Shown here in pieces: positions 9,543 to 17,799 of a stretch of 64,000 nt of DNA. The translations under genes were made by a program, and so were the position numbers. A model generated the notes under the pieces. It searched no databases and was not told the origin of the DNA. It worked only from the letters and a program-made list of their open reading frames with translations. Each line of letters opens with the position of its first letter. The first letter of the stretch is position 1. The DNA is from Pelagibacterium sediminicola (GTDB taxonomy: Bacteria; Pseudomonadota; Alphaproteobacteria; Rhizobiales; Devosiaceae), in NCBI RefSeq assembly GCF_003390885.1, contig NZ_QMEL01000006.1:62001-126000 (forward strand), in the 5' to 3' direction.

Positions 9543-10253
9543 TCAGGAATTTCCGGTTGATGGGCGAGAGGATCGCACGATAAAATACGCCGCCGTGCTG
9601 CACGCGATCGCCCAGGCGGCACCAAGCGCCCATCCCGCCAGCACGTCGCTGGGATAGTGGACGCCCAGCATAACGCGCGTCACCCCGACAAGCGCCGTCA
9701 GCAGGATCGCCGTGCCGACATAAAACCAGCGCAGCCGGCTGCTTTGTGTAAAGCGCGAGAGCAGCGCCCCGATGGTGAGAAAGGTGATCGCCGACAGCAT
9801 GGCGTGGCCGCTCGGGAAGCTGGCCGACATTTCGGCGGCGATGGTCGAATATTCCGGGCGCGGGCGGGCGAATATTTCCTTCAGCCATTCGCTGAGAGCC
9901 GTCCCGCCCAGCACCGAAACCAGCATGAGCAGCGCCGCCGCCCGTTGCCGGGTCAACAGCAGAAAGGCCGTGGCCAGCAGAACGATGATGGTGAGCACCG
10001 CAAAGCTGCCCAGCGCGGTGACGTCCCGCACGGCCTCCTGCACGCGGTGGGAGCCGATCATCTGTGATGGATCGTCGGGCGCTCGGAACATCTCGATGAT
10101 CGCGATATCGAGTGCATGGGTGTCGCTGCCGGTCGCAACCGATGTCATCCGCAGGAAGACGAACAGCAGGGCGCAGCCAAGGGCGACCGCCGCCAGCGCG
10201 ACATATTCACCCGTGATGAAGGCACGCAGCCGCTTCAGCCAGTCCCCGCTCAT
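9543..10253 (-). CDS. PAP2-superfamily membrane phosphatase
   Basis: 236-residue integral membrane protein with about six hydrophobic segments and the three PAP2 active-site motifs: K-x6-RP (KEIFARPRP), PSGH (SFPSGHAM) and R-x5-H-x3-D ([11 protein letters not shown]). Members dephosphorylate lipid phosphates such as phosphatidate or undecaprenyl diphosphate at the membrane. Its ATG overlaps the cobM stop (ATGA), so it is translationally coupled to the cobalamin operon. That position makes a role on a membrane-associated cobamide phosphate conceivable, but nothing in the sequence proves it; a generic lipid phosphatase is equally possible. Confidence 0.9.
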   Translation of the reverse strand: MSGDWLKRLRAFITGEYVALAAVALGCALLFVFLRMTSVATGSDTHALDIAIIEMFRAPDDPSQMIGSHRVQEAVRDVTALGSFAVLTIIVLLATAFLLLTRQRAAALLMLVSVLGGTALSEWLKEIFARPRPEYSTIAAEMSASFPSGHAMLSAITFLTIGALLSRFTQSSRLRWFYVGTAILLTALVGVTRVMLGVHYPSDVLAGWALGAAWAIACSTAAYFIVRSSRPSTGNS

Positions 10254-11014
10254 CGCCCTTCGCGCCCCCGGAACCGCCGTTGGTAAGCGGCATCGTAAAG
10301 CGCGCTGTCTCTAAAATCCCCGAAATCGAGCGTGCGGCCCACGAAAATGATCGCGGTGCGCTCGATCGGGGTTCCCGCGATTTTTGCGACAATGTCGCCC
10401 AGCGTTCCGCGCACGACTTTTTCCCTCTCCCAGCTTGCCCACGCAACGATCGCGACCGGGCAATCGGTTCCATAAAGCGGGACCAGTTCGGCTACGACGG
10501 TTTCGAGTGCATGGATTGCCAGATGGATGGCGAGCGTTGCCCCGGTCGCGCCGAACCCGGCAAGCGTTTCGCCTTCCGGCATGGGCGAGGCGCGGCCCGA
10601 TACGCGGGTGAGAACCAGCGATTGCGCCAATCCAGGCTTGGTCAATTCCTGCCCCAGCGCCGCCGCAGCAGCCGCAAAGGCCGGAACGCCCGGCGTCAGC
10701 GTATAGGGAATGTCCAGAGCTTCGAGCCGCCGCGCCTGCTCGGCCACCGCGCTCCACACCGAAAGATCGCCCGAATGGAGCCGCGCCACGTCCAGCCCGG
10801 CTTCATGCGCCGCCACATATTCGGCCTCGATTTCATCGAGCGAAAGCGGCGCGGTATCGACCAGCCTTGCCCCTTGCGGGCACCAGTCGAGCATTTCCTT
10901 TGGAACGATGGACCCCGCATAAAGACAGACCGGACACCGCGCGAGAATATCCCGCCCGCGCACCGTTATGAGGTCCGCCGCTCCCGGTCCCGCGCCGATG
11001 AAATGGACGGTCAC
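10250..11014 (-). CDS. cobM: Precorrin-4 C11-methyltransferase
   Basis: 254-residue SAM-dependent tetrapyrrole methylase. The N-terminus [20 protein letters not shown] is the conserved uroporphyrin/precorrin methylase P-loop-like start. [18 protein letters not shown] and [12 protein letters not shown] are CobM/CbiF hallmarks. It methylates C11 of precorrin-4 to give precorrin-5 in aerobic cobalamin synthesis. The start is taken as GTG 11014, whose TG overlaps the cobL stop (GTGA). The frame is open further upstream, but that would intrude into cobL. Its own stop overlaps the PAP2 phosphatase start. Confidence 0.95.
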   Translation of the reverse strand: MTVHFIGAGPGAADLITVRGRDILARCPVCLYAGSIVPKEMLDWCPQGARLVDTAPLSLDEIEAEYVAAHEAGLDVARLHSGDLSVWSAVAEQARRLEALDIPYTLTPGVPAFAAAAAALGQELTKPGLAQSLVLTRVSGRASPMPEGETLAGFGATGATLAIHLAIHALETVVAELVPLYGTDCPVAIVAWASWEREKVVRGTLGDIVAKIAGTPIERTAIIFVGRTLDFGDFRDSALYDAAYQRRFRGREGR

Positions 11015-12234
11015 GATGCTGCTTCCTTGGCCCAGGCCCATTGCGTGACCGGCATGGCGGGTTTCCAGCCGCTCATCGATCCCAGCGCTTCGGCGCGGGT
11101 GATCTGGATGCGGACGAGCTTTCCACCCATCTGGCCGTGGAGCAGGGCGAGCAGCGCCTCCATCTCCAGCGTCACCGCATTGGCCACCAGCCGACCGCCG
11201 GGCCGGAGCGCCGCGATGGCCGCATCGATCACCCCGTCATCGGTTCCACCGCCGCCGATGAAGATGGCGTCCGGCTGCGGCAACCCCTTGAGCGCTTCAG
11301 GCGCGCAGCCGGTCTTGAGCGTCAGCCCCGGCACACCCATTTGCGCCGCGTTCCGGGCGATCCGGTCAAGCCGTGTTGCATCGGCCTCGATGGCGATGGC
11401 GCCAAGCGAGGGGTCGGCCAGCATCCATTCGATTCCCACCGAGCCCGAACCCGCCCCGATATCCCAGAGCAATTCTCCTCTTCGCGGCGCGAGCGCCGAA
11501 AGCGTCAGCGCACGGATTTCACGTTTGGTGATCTGCCCGTCATGGTCGAAAAGACCGTCGTCGAGCCCCGGCGCAAGCGGCAGGATGCGCGCATCCTCTC
11601 CGGCAGCAACCTCGATCGCCAGAACGTTCAGCGCATCGGCCTTGCCCAGATCGAACCCGGCGGCGGTGGCGTGCCTGATCTTTTCACGCGGGCCCCCCAG
11701 CGCTTCAAGCACGGCAAGCCGGCTTCCCCCGAAACCGCTAGTGGCGAGAAGTTGCGCGATCTGTTCCGGGCCATGCCCGTCCGAGGTCAGCGCCAGGATT
11801 TTCCGTCCCGGATGCAGGTGCCGCCGCACCAGATCGACGGGCCGCCCATGGAGCGACAATACGGTCACGTCCTGTAGGCCCCACCCCATCCGCGCGGCAG
11901 CCAGCGAAAACGCCGACGGCGCGATGATAACCACCATTTCCGACGCCGGAACTCGCCGCGCCAGCGTTGCGCCGATCCCGAAGTGGAACGGATCGCCGCT
12001 CGCCAGAACGCACACCCGCTTGCGCCCCCGCAGCCGCACCACTTCCTCGATCGAGGTTTCGATGGGGCTTTGCCAGCGCCGTTTTTCCGCAAGGTTGAGC
12101 CGGGAGACCAGTTCGAGGTGCCGCACCCCGCCGAATACGATTTCCGCGTGGGCGATGAGACTCTTGGTGAGATCGGTGAGCCCGTCCAGCCCGTCCTCGC
12201 CGATCCCCACGACTGTCAGCCAGCGCTCAGCCAT
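11011..12234 (-). CDS. cobL: Precorrin-6Y C5,15-methyltransferase (decarboxylating)
   Basis: 407-residue two-domain enzyme. The N-terminal CbiE-like tetrapyrrole methylase (about 1-205; begins [11 protein letters not shown], has [11 protein letters not shown]) is fused to a CbiT-like Rossmann methyltransferase (about 220-400; [19 protein letters not shown] motif, [10 protein letters not shown]). It methylates C5 and C15 and decarboxylates the acetate side chain of ring C, giving precorrin-8x. ATG 12234 overlaps the cobJ end by 8 bases and is the start that gives the normal [10 protein letters not shown] beginning. In the classical gene order cobK would separate cobJ and cobL; here they overlap. 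Confidence 0.95.
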   Translation of the reverse strand: MAERWLTVVGIGEDGLDGLTDLTKSLIAHAEIVFGGVRHLELVSRLNLAEKRRWQSPIETSIEEVVRLRGRKRVCVLASGDPFHFGIGATLARRVPASEMVVIIAPSAFSLAAARMGWGLQDVTVLSLHGRPVDLVRRHLHPGRKILALTSDGHGPEQIAQLLATSGFGGSRLAVLEALGGPREKIRHATAAGFDLGKADALNVLAIEVAAGEDARILPLAPGLDDGLFDHDGQITKREIRALTLSALAPRRGELLWDIGAGSGSVGIEWMLADPSLGAIAIEADATRLDRIARNAAQMGVPGLTLKTGCAPEALKGLPQPDAIFIGGGGTDDGVIDAAIAALRPGGRLVANAVTLEMEALLALLHGQMGGKLVRIQITRAEALGSMSGWKPAMPVTQWAWAKEAAS

Positions 12235-12988
12235 GGGCGGGCACCGAGCGCGGCGTATAGAGGAGGGCAGGGCGCTCGCCCCGTTCAACGATGCGCGTAT
12301 GGACGTTGCCGATGATGATGCAGGTCGCCATATCGGCCATCTCCGGCCTCGCTCCGTCGAGCGTCGTCATGGTGATACGCTCGTCGGGCCGCCCCGCCGC
12401 GCGCCCGAAGACAACCGGAATCTCCATGGGCAGAACCGCGCGCAAGATATTGAAAGCCTCACCCAATTGGTGCGGCCGCGCCTTCGAGATCGGATTGTAG
12501 AGCGCTATGGCAAACCCCGCCTCGGCGGCCAGCCTCAGCCGCTTTTCGATCACGTCCCATGGCTTGAGGTTATCCGAGAGCGAAATGGCGCAAAAGTCGT
12601 TGCCCAGCGGCGCGCCCACCCGCGCGGCAACGGCGAGCATCGCGGTGACCCCCGGCACGACGATCAACTCCACCTCGCGCCACGCTGCCGGTCCCTTATC
12701 GATCGCTTCGCAAACTGCGGCGGCCATCGCGAACACCCCGGCATCGCCGCCCGAGACCATCGCCGCGGTTTCGCCCTCAGCCGCCATATCGAGTGCCGCG
12801 CCCGCACGCGCCAGTTCCTCGCGGTTGTCTGATGCCACGGCCTGCTGGTCGGCGCGCAGATCCAGCCGGTCGAGATAGGGCTTGTAGCCGAAAAGATGCG
12901 TTGCCGCCGAGATTGCCTCGCGCGCCTCGGGTGTCATCTGCCCGGGGGCGCCCGGCCCGGTCCCCACAACGAACAGCCGCCCGCTCAT
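12227..12988 (-). CDS. cobJ: Precorrin-3B C17-methyltransferase
   Basis: 253-residue tetrapyrrole methylase. It starts with RLFVVGTGPGAPGQMTPEA and contains GYKPYLDRL, SGGDAGVFAMA, VPGVTAMLAVAARVGAPLG and ALYNPISKARP, all typical of CobJ/CbiH. The reaction is ring contraction with C17 methylation, precorrin-3B to precorrin-4. Its start overlaps the cobI stop (ATGA) and its end overlaps cobL, consistent with a tightly coupled operon. Confidence 0.96.
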   Translation of the reverse strand: MSGRLFVVGTGPGAPGQMTPEAREAISAATHLFGYKPYLDRLDLRADQQAVASDNREELARAGAALDMAAEGETAAMVSGGDAGVFAMAAAVCEAIDKGPAAWREVELIVVPGVTAMLAVAARVGAPLGNDFCAISLSDNLKPWDVIEKRLRLAAEAGFAIALYNPISKARPHQLGEAFNILRAVLPMEIPVVFGRAAGRPDERITMTTLDGARPEMADMATCIIIGNVHTRIVERGERPALLYTPRSVPAHG

Positions 12989-13719
12989 GGCCGTCCCGCC
13001 CAGCCGGGAACGAGGACCACCGAGAAGTAGGGGGCAGGGGCATCGTTGCGCCCCGCCAGCGGCATGACGGCGGCATCGCTCATCGTGCCGCGCTCGACAT
13101 AGACCGCCCCTTCGAGCTTGCCCGCCCCGGTCAGCGCCTCACGAATCTTGGGCAGGTTTCGCCCCACCTTCATGATCGCCGCCGCCTCGGTGCCCTTGAG
13201 CTTTTGCGTCAGGGCTTCGAGAGAAAGCGTGCCGGGCAGAACGGTGAACACATCATCGCCCTGCATCAGCGGCAGGCCAGCGTCCGACCAGCAGCCCGAA
13301 AGGCTCGTCACCCCCGGTATCACCTCGGTTGGATAGCGGTGGGCCAGCCGCACATGAATGTGCATGTAGGACCCGTAAAACAGCGGATCGCCCTCCGAGA
13401 GCACCGCAACGCTGCGTCCGGCATCGAGATGGTCCGCGACCTGTGCCGCCGCATCATCGAAGAACCCGGCGATTGCCCCGCGATAACCGGGCTCTTCGCG
13501 CGCGATCTCGGTCGTCACCGGATAGGGCAGCGGCAACTCGATCGCATTGTCCGGCCAGTGCGCCGCAACGATGCTCCGCGCATTGCCCTTGCGCCCGGCC
13601 TTGAAGAAATGGGCGATGACGTCCGCTTCCCCGATGGCCCGCAGCGCCTTGAGCGTCAGCAATTCAGGGTCGCCCGGGCCCGTCCCGACGCCGATCAGGC
13701 GTCCCGTATTCTTGCTCAT
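12985..13719 (-). CDS. cobI: Precorrin-2 C20-methyltransferase
   Basis: 244-residue tetrapyrrole methylase beginning RLIGVGTGPGDPELLTLKA, with LSEGDPLFYGSYMHI and VIPGVTSLSGCWSDAGLPL, the CobI/CbiL pattern. It methylates C20 of precorrin-2 to precorrin-3A, the first committed corrin step. ATG 13719 overlaps the cobH stop (ATGA) and its stop overlaps the cobJ start. Confidence 0.96.
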   Translation of the reverse strand: MSKNTGRLIGVGTGPGDPELLTLKALRAIGEADVIAHFFKAGRKGNARSIVAAHWPDNAIELPLPYPVTTEIAREEPGYRGAIAGFFDDAAAQVADHLDAGRSVAVLSEGDPLFYGSYMHIHVRLAHRYPTEVIPGVTSLSGCWSDAGLPLMQGDDVFTVLPGTLSLEALTQKLKGTEAAAIMKVGRNLPKIREALTGAGKLEGAVYVERGTMSDAAVMPLAGRNDAPAPYFSVVLVPGWAGRP

Positions 13720-14348
13720 ATACCCGGCCTTGCCAGCGCGTTGAGTGCCGCTGCCGTCATGGCGCTGCCCCCGAGCCTGCCTTCGACGATCGCAAAGGGA
13801 ACGCCATAGGAGTTTTCAAAAAGAGCCTGTTTGGATTCCGCCGCACCCACGAACCCAACCGGCATCCCGATGATCGCCGCTGGTTTGGGCGCGCCATCGC
13901 GCAGCAATTCGAGCAACTGGAACAGCGCCGTGGGCGCATTGCCGATGGCGACCACCGATCCCGCCAGCCGGGGCAGCCAGATATGGAGAGCCGCCGCCGA
14001 GCGGGTCGTCCCGTAATCTTTTGCCAGATGAGGCGTTTCGGGGTTGTTGATCTCGCAGATGACGTCGTTGTTTGCGGGCAGGCGCGCCCGCGTCACCCCG
14101 CGCGCCACCATCTCCGCATCGACAAAGATCGGCGCCCCGCCAACGAGCGCGCCACGCGCCGCTGCAACGAAACCGTCCGAGAACCGGAAGAACCGCGCCG
14201 CCTCGACCATCCCGCAGGCATGGATCATCCGCACGGCGACATCCGCCTCCTCGGACAAAAAGCGCGAAAGTTCGGCCTCCGCCCTGATCGTGGCGAAGCT
14301 CTGGCGATAGATCGTCTCGCCATCGCGGATATAGTCATATTGCGTCAT
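13716..14348 (-). CDS. cobH: Precorrin-8X methylmutase
   Basis: 210-residue CobH/CbiC. It contains VAVRMIHACGMVEAARFFRF with the catalytic His of the methylmutase family, DAEMVARGV, GNAPTALFQLLEL and GMPVGFVGAAESK. It moves the C11 methyl group to C12, converting precorrin-8x to hydrogenobyrinate. The frame is open upstream, but ATG 14348 (MTQYDYIRDG) gives the usual N-terminus. It overlaps the cobG end by 14 bases. Confidence 0.96.
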   Translation of the reverse strand: MTQYDYIRDGETIYRQSFATIRAEAELSRFLSEEADVAVRMIHACGMVEAARFFRFSDGFVAAARGALVGGAPIFVDAEMVARGVTRARLPANNDVICEINNPETPHLAKDYGTTRSAAALHIWLPRLAGSVVAIGNAPTALFQLLELLRDGAPKPAAIIGMPVGFVGAAESKQALFENSYGVPFAIVEGRLGGSAMTAAALNALARPGI

Positions 14349-15669
14349 GGCGCTCCAGGAACTCCAGCGTCGTTTCGCCCGACTTTCTTCCCTCACGGAT
14401 TCGCCGGGCCAGCAAGACGAGCCCGGCTTCAATAGCCCTAGGATCGAGCCTTGCAAACGGCTTTTGTGCCGCGCCCCGATAGATCGCCAGATCATTACCC
14501 GCAAGCACGATGCCGGGCCGCCCGGCATAAGCGCACCCCTTGGCGCATGTCGAGACATGCAGATGGACCGAACCATCCATCAGATCCGGCGCCGCCCCGG
14601 CAAGCGCCCGCGCGACGTCCGCCGCATGGATAACACCCCCTTCCGCCGCCTCGGCCCCCGAGCACAGCGGGAATCCGGGAGCGCCGAACCTGAGCGCGGC
14701 AAGGGCAGGCGTAAGAGCTTCGGAGGCCCCGATCAACACCAGCGTCCGCCCCGGCGCCGGGCGAGCCTCGGCAACGCCATGCGCGTCCATGAGATGTGCC
14801 AGTTCTACGAGTTGCTCTCCCCCGGCCTGCCCAAATGGCAGTCCGGTCCGCAGGGCCTTCATATCCGACTTGAGAGCGAATACGGCGTTTCTGGCTGGCA
14901 CCGCAGGACCCCTCACCCCCAACCCCTCTCCCTCAAGGGGAGAGGGGGGCTCGTAAGCCGAGACATCCACGGAGTCCCCTTCTCCCCTTGAGGGAGAAGG
15001 TGGCCGGAGCGAAGCGGAGGTCGGATGAGGGGTGCTGCGGTGTTTCGGCCATCGCGGAGTATCCCCATATCCAAGATCACTCCCCCGTGCTCTCGGCCCA
15101 AGCATCTGTAGCCGCCCGAGTACGTCAGCGATGGCGGCAGGAACCTTATCTTCGGAGAGCGTGCCGACGGCTTGCCCGCCGGCCATCATCTCCCAACCAT
15201 CGGCATGAGCGGTCAGCCGAATATCCGCCTTGAGCCCCGAGAGGCACACCTGGCCGCCGCTATCGAGAACGATCGAGAGTTTGGGCGACAACGGCCCGTC
15301 AGCCGCCGCCCTTTCACAAGCAGCGCCGATCCGGTCCGTCAGCAATCGCGGATCGCGGATTTCTTCCGGGTCCTCCCCCGCAATGGGCGAAATCTCGATG
15401 GCAACCCCCGTCTTCGCCTCGATCCCCGCCGCATCCATCGACGCCCGGAAATCGCCTTCCGTCTCCCGCGTCAGCCCCCGCACCTGAACGCTGCCGCGCG
15501 CCGTGATCTCGACCCGCCCGTTTCCGAACGTCTCGGCGGCCCGCCCCAAAACGCCCATTTGCGCGGGCGTCAGCCCATGGGCCGGGCGAAACCGTACCAG
15601 CAATCCGTCCGCAACCGCCATCGGTGCGGCAAGCGTTGGGCAGGCGCCGCGCGGGGAAGGGGGATTCAA
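14335..15669 (-). CDS. cobG: Precorrin-3B synthase carrying an in-frame repeat insertion
   Basis: 444-residue sulfite/nitrite-reductase-like monooxygenase that uses O2 to hydroxylate precorrin-3A, marking the aerobic B12 route. The family start RGACPTLAAPMAVADGLLVR and the Fe-S/siroheme motif CAKGC (Cys 375 and 379) are present. TTG 15669 is chosen: GGAGG sits 6 bases upstream and the codon overlaps the cobF stop (TTGA); ATG 15705 is the alternative. Residues about 207-262 are encoded by a family A intergenic repeat (14899-15042) read through in frame. They are Pro/Ser/Arg-rich and sit in the linker between the two reductase-like halves. Whether the enzyme tolerates this loop is unknown, but the frame is intact. 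Confidence 0.9.
   Translation of the reverse strand: MNPPSPRGACPTLAAPMAVADGLLVRFRPAHGLTPAQMGVLGRAAETFGNGRVEITARGSVQVRGLTRETEGDFRASMDAAGIEAKTGVAIEISPIAGEDPEEIRDPRLLTDRIGAACERAAADGPLSPKLSIVLDSGGQVCLSGLKADIRLTAHADGWEMMAGGQAVGTLSEDKVPAAIADVLGRLQMLGPRARGSDLGYGDTPRWPKHRSTPHPTSASLRPPSPSRGEGDSVDVSAYEPPSPLEGEGLGVRGPAVPARNAVFALKSDMKALRTGLPFGQAGGEQLVELAHLMDAHGVAEARPAPGRTLVLIGASEALTPALAALRFGAPGFPLCSGAEAAEGGVIHAADVARALAGAAPDLMDGSVHLHVSTCAKGCAYAGRPGIVLAGNDLAIYRGAAQKPFARLDPRAIEAGLVLLARRIREGRKSGETTLEFLERHDAI
14899..15042. repeat. Family A hairpin repeat A2, inside cobG
   Basis: The same two-hairpin element found in intergenic gaps lies entirely within the cobG coding sequence. Boundaries are GCACCGCAG on the left and CTGCGGTG on the right; hairpin parts are CTCTCCCTCAAGGGGAGAG and CTTCTCCCCTTGAGGGAGAAG. 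The span is about 144 bases (48 codons), keeps the reading frame and contains no stop in the cobG frame. Confidence 0.9.
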
Positions 15670-16415
15670 AGGGCCCTCCGCAACAGGTAAACGTCCATGA
15701 TCCATCCATGCGCCGCCCGTGCTGCGTCGCGCGCCACCGCGATCCGGTCCGCCACCTCGGCTAGCGGGCCTTCTATCAGCACCTGTTTTTCCATGCCCAG
15801 ATAGGCCCCCCACCAGATACGAAGCCCCGCCGGATCGATATGGGCAAAGCTCTTCTGGCCGTCGAGCATCACGACGACGCTGTCGACCCCGTCTGGCCAG
15901 CCCTCGCGCAGCTTGCGGCCCGTGGTGATGGTCACCGGGTTGCCGATCGTGTTGAGCGGGATGGCAAACGCCGCCGTCAGGGCCTGAATGGCGGTGATGC
16001 CCGGCACGACCTTCACAGAGAACGCAAAGTTCTCCGTCCGCACCCGTTCGAGAATGCGCAGCGTGCTGTCATAAAGCCCCGGATCGCCCCAGACGAGGAA
16101 CGCCCCGGTCTGCCCCTCGCCCAGCGCACCGATCAACTCACGATAGCGCCCGGCAATTTCCGCGTGCCAGTCATCCACCCCGGCTTCGTATCGAGGGTTG
16201 GCCGCATCCCGGACGGGAAGCGGAAACTCCATGATACGCGCCGAAGCCCCCGCATGCCGCGCGCAGATCTCCCGGCGCACCGCCGCAAGCTCGGCCTTCT
16301 CGTCTCCCTTGGTGGGAACGAACACGATATCGGCCCGCGCAAGCGCTGCCACGCCTTCAAGGGTCATGTGATCGGGATTGCCCGTGCCGATGCCGATAAC
16401 GAGAAGTTCGCGCAT
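15666..16415 (-). CDS. cobF: Precorrin-6A synthase (deacetylating)
   Basis: 249-residue tetrapyrrole methylase beginning RELLVIGIGTGNPDHMTLEG, with FVPTKGDEKAEL, LVWGDPGLYDSTLRI and VVPGITAIQALTAAF, typical of CobF. It methylates C1 and removes the acetyl group in the aerobic pathway (precorrin-5 to precorrin-6A). It is the first gene of the cob operon. ATG 16415 is chosen for its normal N-terminus, although the frame is open to 16472. No cobalamin riboswitch B12 box is recognisable in the 205 bases upstream. Confidence 0.95.
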   Translation of the reverse strand: MRELLVIGIGTGNPDHMTLEGVAALARADIVFVPTKGDEKAELAAVRREICARHAGASARIMEFPLPVRDAANPRYEAGVDDWHAEIAGRYRELIGALGEGQTGAFLVWGDPGLYDSTLRILERVRTENFAFSVKVVPGITAIQALTAAFAIPLNTIGNPVTITTGRKLREGWPDGVDSVVVMLDGQKSFAHIDPAGLRIWWGAYLGMEKQVLIEGPLAEVADRIAVARDAARAAHGWIMDVYLLRRAL

Positions 16416-16620
16416 ATGCGTCTTTTGGGTCCGGATGCCGGAGAAGTCAAAGGGTGCGCAGCCTCGACGCAAAAGCCCGGCGAAGCCAGCGCGGGAAAAG
16501 CTATGATGCGAGGAAAAAAAGATTCTTCCCCAACCACTTGTGCACCCTCCTTACATTCATTAAATCAGCCCCGTCCACACCATCCGGCCTGACCGCCGCA
16601 AGGAGGTTCGATCGCAAGAA
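16416..16620. other. Divergent cobF / nspC intergenic region
   Basis: About 205 bases between divergent genes, so it should hold promoters for both. It is more AT-rich in the middle (16510-16570). AGGAGG at 16601-16606 serves nspC. I looked for the conserved B12-box and the pseudoknot arm of a cobalamin riboswitch on the minus strand and saw neither. No confident sigma-70 boxes could be assigned. Confidence 0.5.
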
Positions 16621-17727
16621 TTGACGCCACAGACGCCTTACTACCTGCTCGACAAATCGGTACTTCTCCGAAACCTGGAAAAAATATCGTATTTGCGTCA
16701 GGCTTCCGGCGTAAAATGCGTCCTTGCGCTCAAGGCCTTCGCCACGTGGTCCGTGTTCGACCTGATGCGGGAACACATGGACGGCACCACGTCCTCATCG
16801 CTCAATGAAGTCAGGCTCGGCCGGGAGAAATTCGGCGGCGAGACCCATGCCTATTCGGTCGCCTGGGCCGATCACGAGATCGACGAGGCGCTCGCCCTTT
16901 CCGACAAGATCATCTTCAATTCGGTCAGCCAGTTCGAGCGTTACGCGCAAAAGGCCGAGGCGCTGGGCAAGCCGGTCGGGTTGCGGCTCAACCCCGGCAT
17001 CTCCCATTCGCACTTCATCCTCGCCGATCCGGCCCGCCCATTCTCGCGGCTGGGCGAGTGGGACATGGAGCGCATAAAGCCGGTTCTTGACCGGCTCTCG
17101 GGCGTGATGTTCCACTTTAACTGCGAGAACGACGAGTATGACAGCCTCGATGCGCTGCTCACGCAGATCGAGGAGCGCTACGCCGATATTCTTCATAAGA
17201 TGGAATGGGTTAGCCTCGGCGGCGGAATCCGTTTCACCAATGACGACTACCCCATCGACAGGCTCGCCCAACGCCTCAAGGCCATGAGCGAGCGCTATGG
17301 CGTCCAGCTCTATCTCGAGCCGGGCGAGGCGTCGGTCACAAAGTCGACCACCCTTGAGGTTACCGTTCTCGATACCGTCTTCAACGGCAAGCACGTCGCT
17401 ATCGTTGACTCATCGACCGAAGCCCATATGCTGGATTTGCTGATCTATAGCGAGCATGCCAGCGTGGCCCCCAATACCGGGCCATACACGTATATTGTCT
17501 GCGGCAAAACCTGTCTTGCCGGAGACATTTTTGGAGAGTTCCAGTTCGAGACCGAGCTCAAGGCCGGGGACCGTATCTCGTTCCTCGATGCTGCCGGCTA
17601 CACCATGGTCAAGAAGAACTGGTTCAACGGGGTCCAGATGCCGTCTATTGCGGTACGTCACCTGGACGGACAGGTGGAACTCGTCCGCGAGTTCACGTTT
17701 GAGGACTACGCGCAGAGCCTTTCGTGA
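16621..17727 (+). CDS. nspC: Carboxynorspermidine decarboxylase
   Basis: 368-residue PLP-dependent fold III decarboxylase of the alanine-racemase type. TPYYLLDKSVLLRNLEKI opens the protein; the PLP lysine is Lys38 in LALKAFATWSVFDLM. GTTSSSLNEV, LNPGISHSH, SLGGGIRF and LEPGEA follow, as in NspC. It decarboxylates carboxy(nor)spermidine to (nor)spermidine. The start is TTG 16621 with AGGAGG about 14 bases upstream, a long spacing; no better start keeps the conserved N-terminus. It is followed 72 bases later by its pathway partner. Confidence 0.93.
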   Translation: MTPQTPYYLLDKSVLLRNLEKISYLRQASGVKCVLALKAFATWSVFDLMREHMDGTTSSSLNEVRLGREKFGGETHAYSVAWADHEIDEALALSDKIIFNSVSQFERYAQKAEALGKPVGLRLNPGISHSHFILADPARPFSRLGEWDMERIKPVLDRLSGVMFHFNCENDEYDSLDALLTQIEERYADILHKMEWVSLGGGIRFTNDDYPIDRLAQRLKAMSERYGVQLYLEPGEASVTKSTTLEVTVLDTVFNGKHVAIVDSSTEAHMLDLLIYSEHASVAPNTGPYTYIVCGKTCLAGDIFGEFQFETELKAGDRISFLDAAGYTMVKKNWFNGVQMPSIAVRHLDGQVELVREFTFEDYAQSLS

Positions 17728-17799
17728 CTGGGTTGAGACCCCGATGACGACAGACTGGCGTAGCTTGGTTCAACTTCTCAAAAAGGTGTTACGTGCGAA

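Noticed and set aside
14899-15042. CRISPR-like array in the repeated GC-rich elements
   Set aside because: Copies are dispersed over the window, not tandem with regular unique spacers, and no cas genes are present.
16416-16620. Cobalamin riboswitch expected before cobF
   Set aside because: Neither the B12-box nor the GC-rich pseudoknot arm could be found on the minus strand, so no riboswitch is reported.
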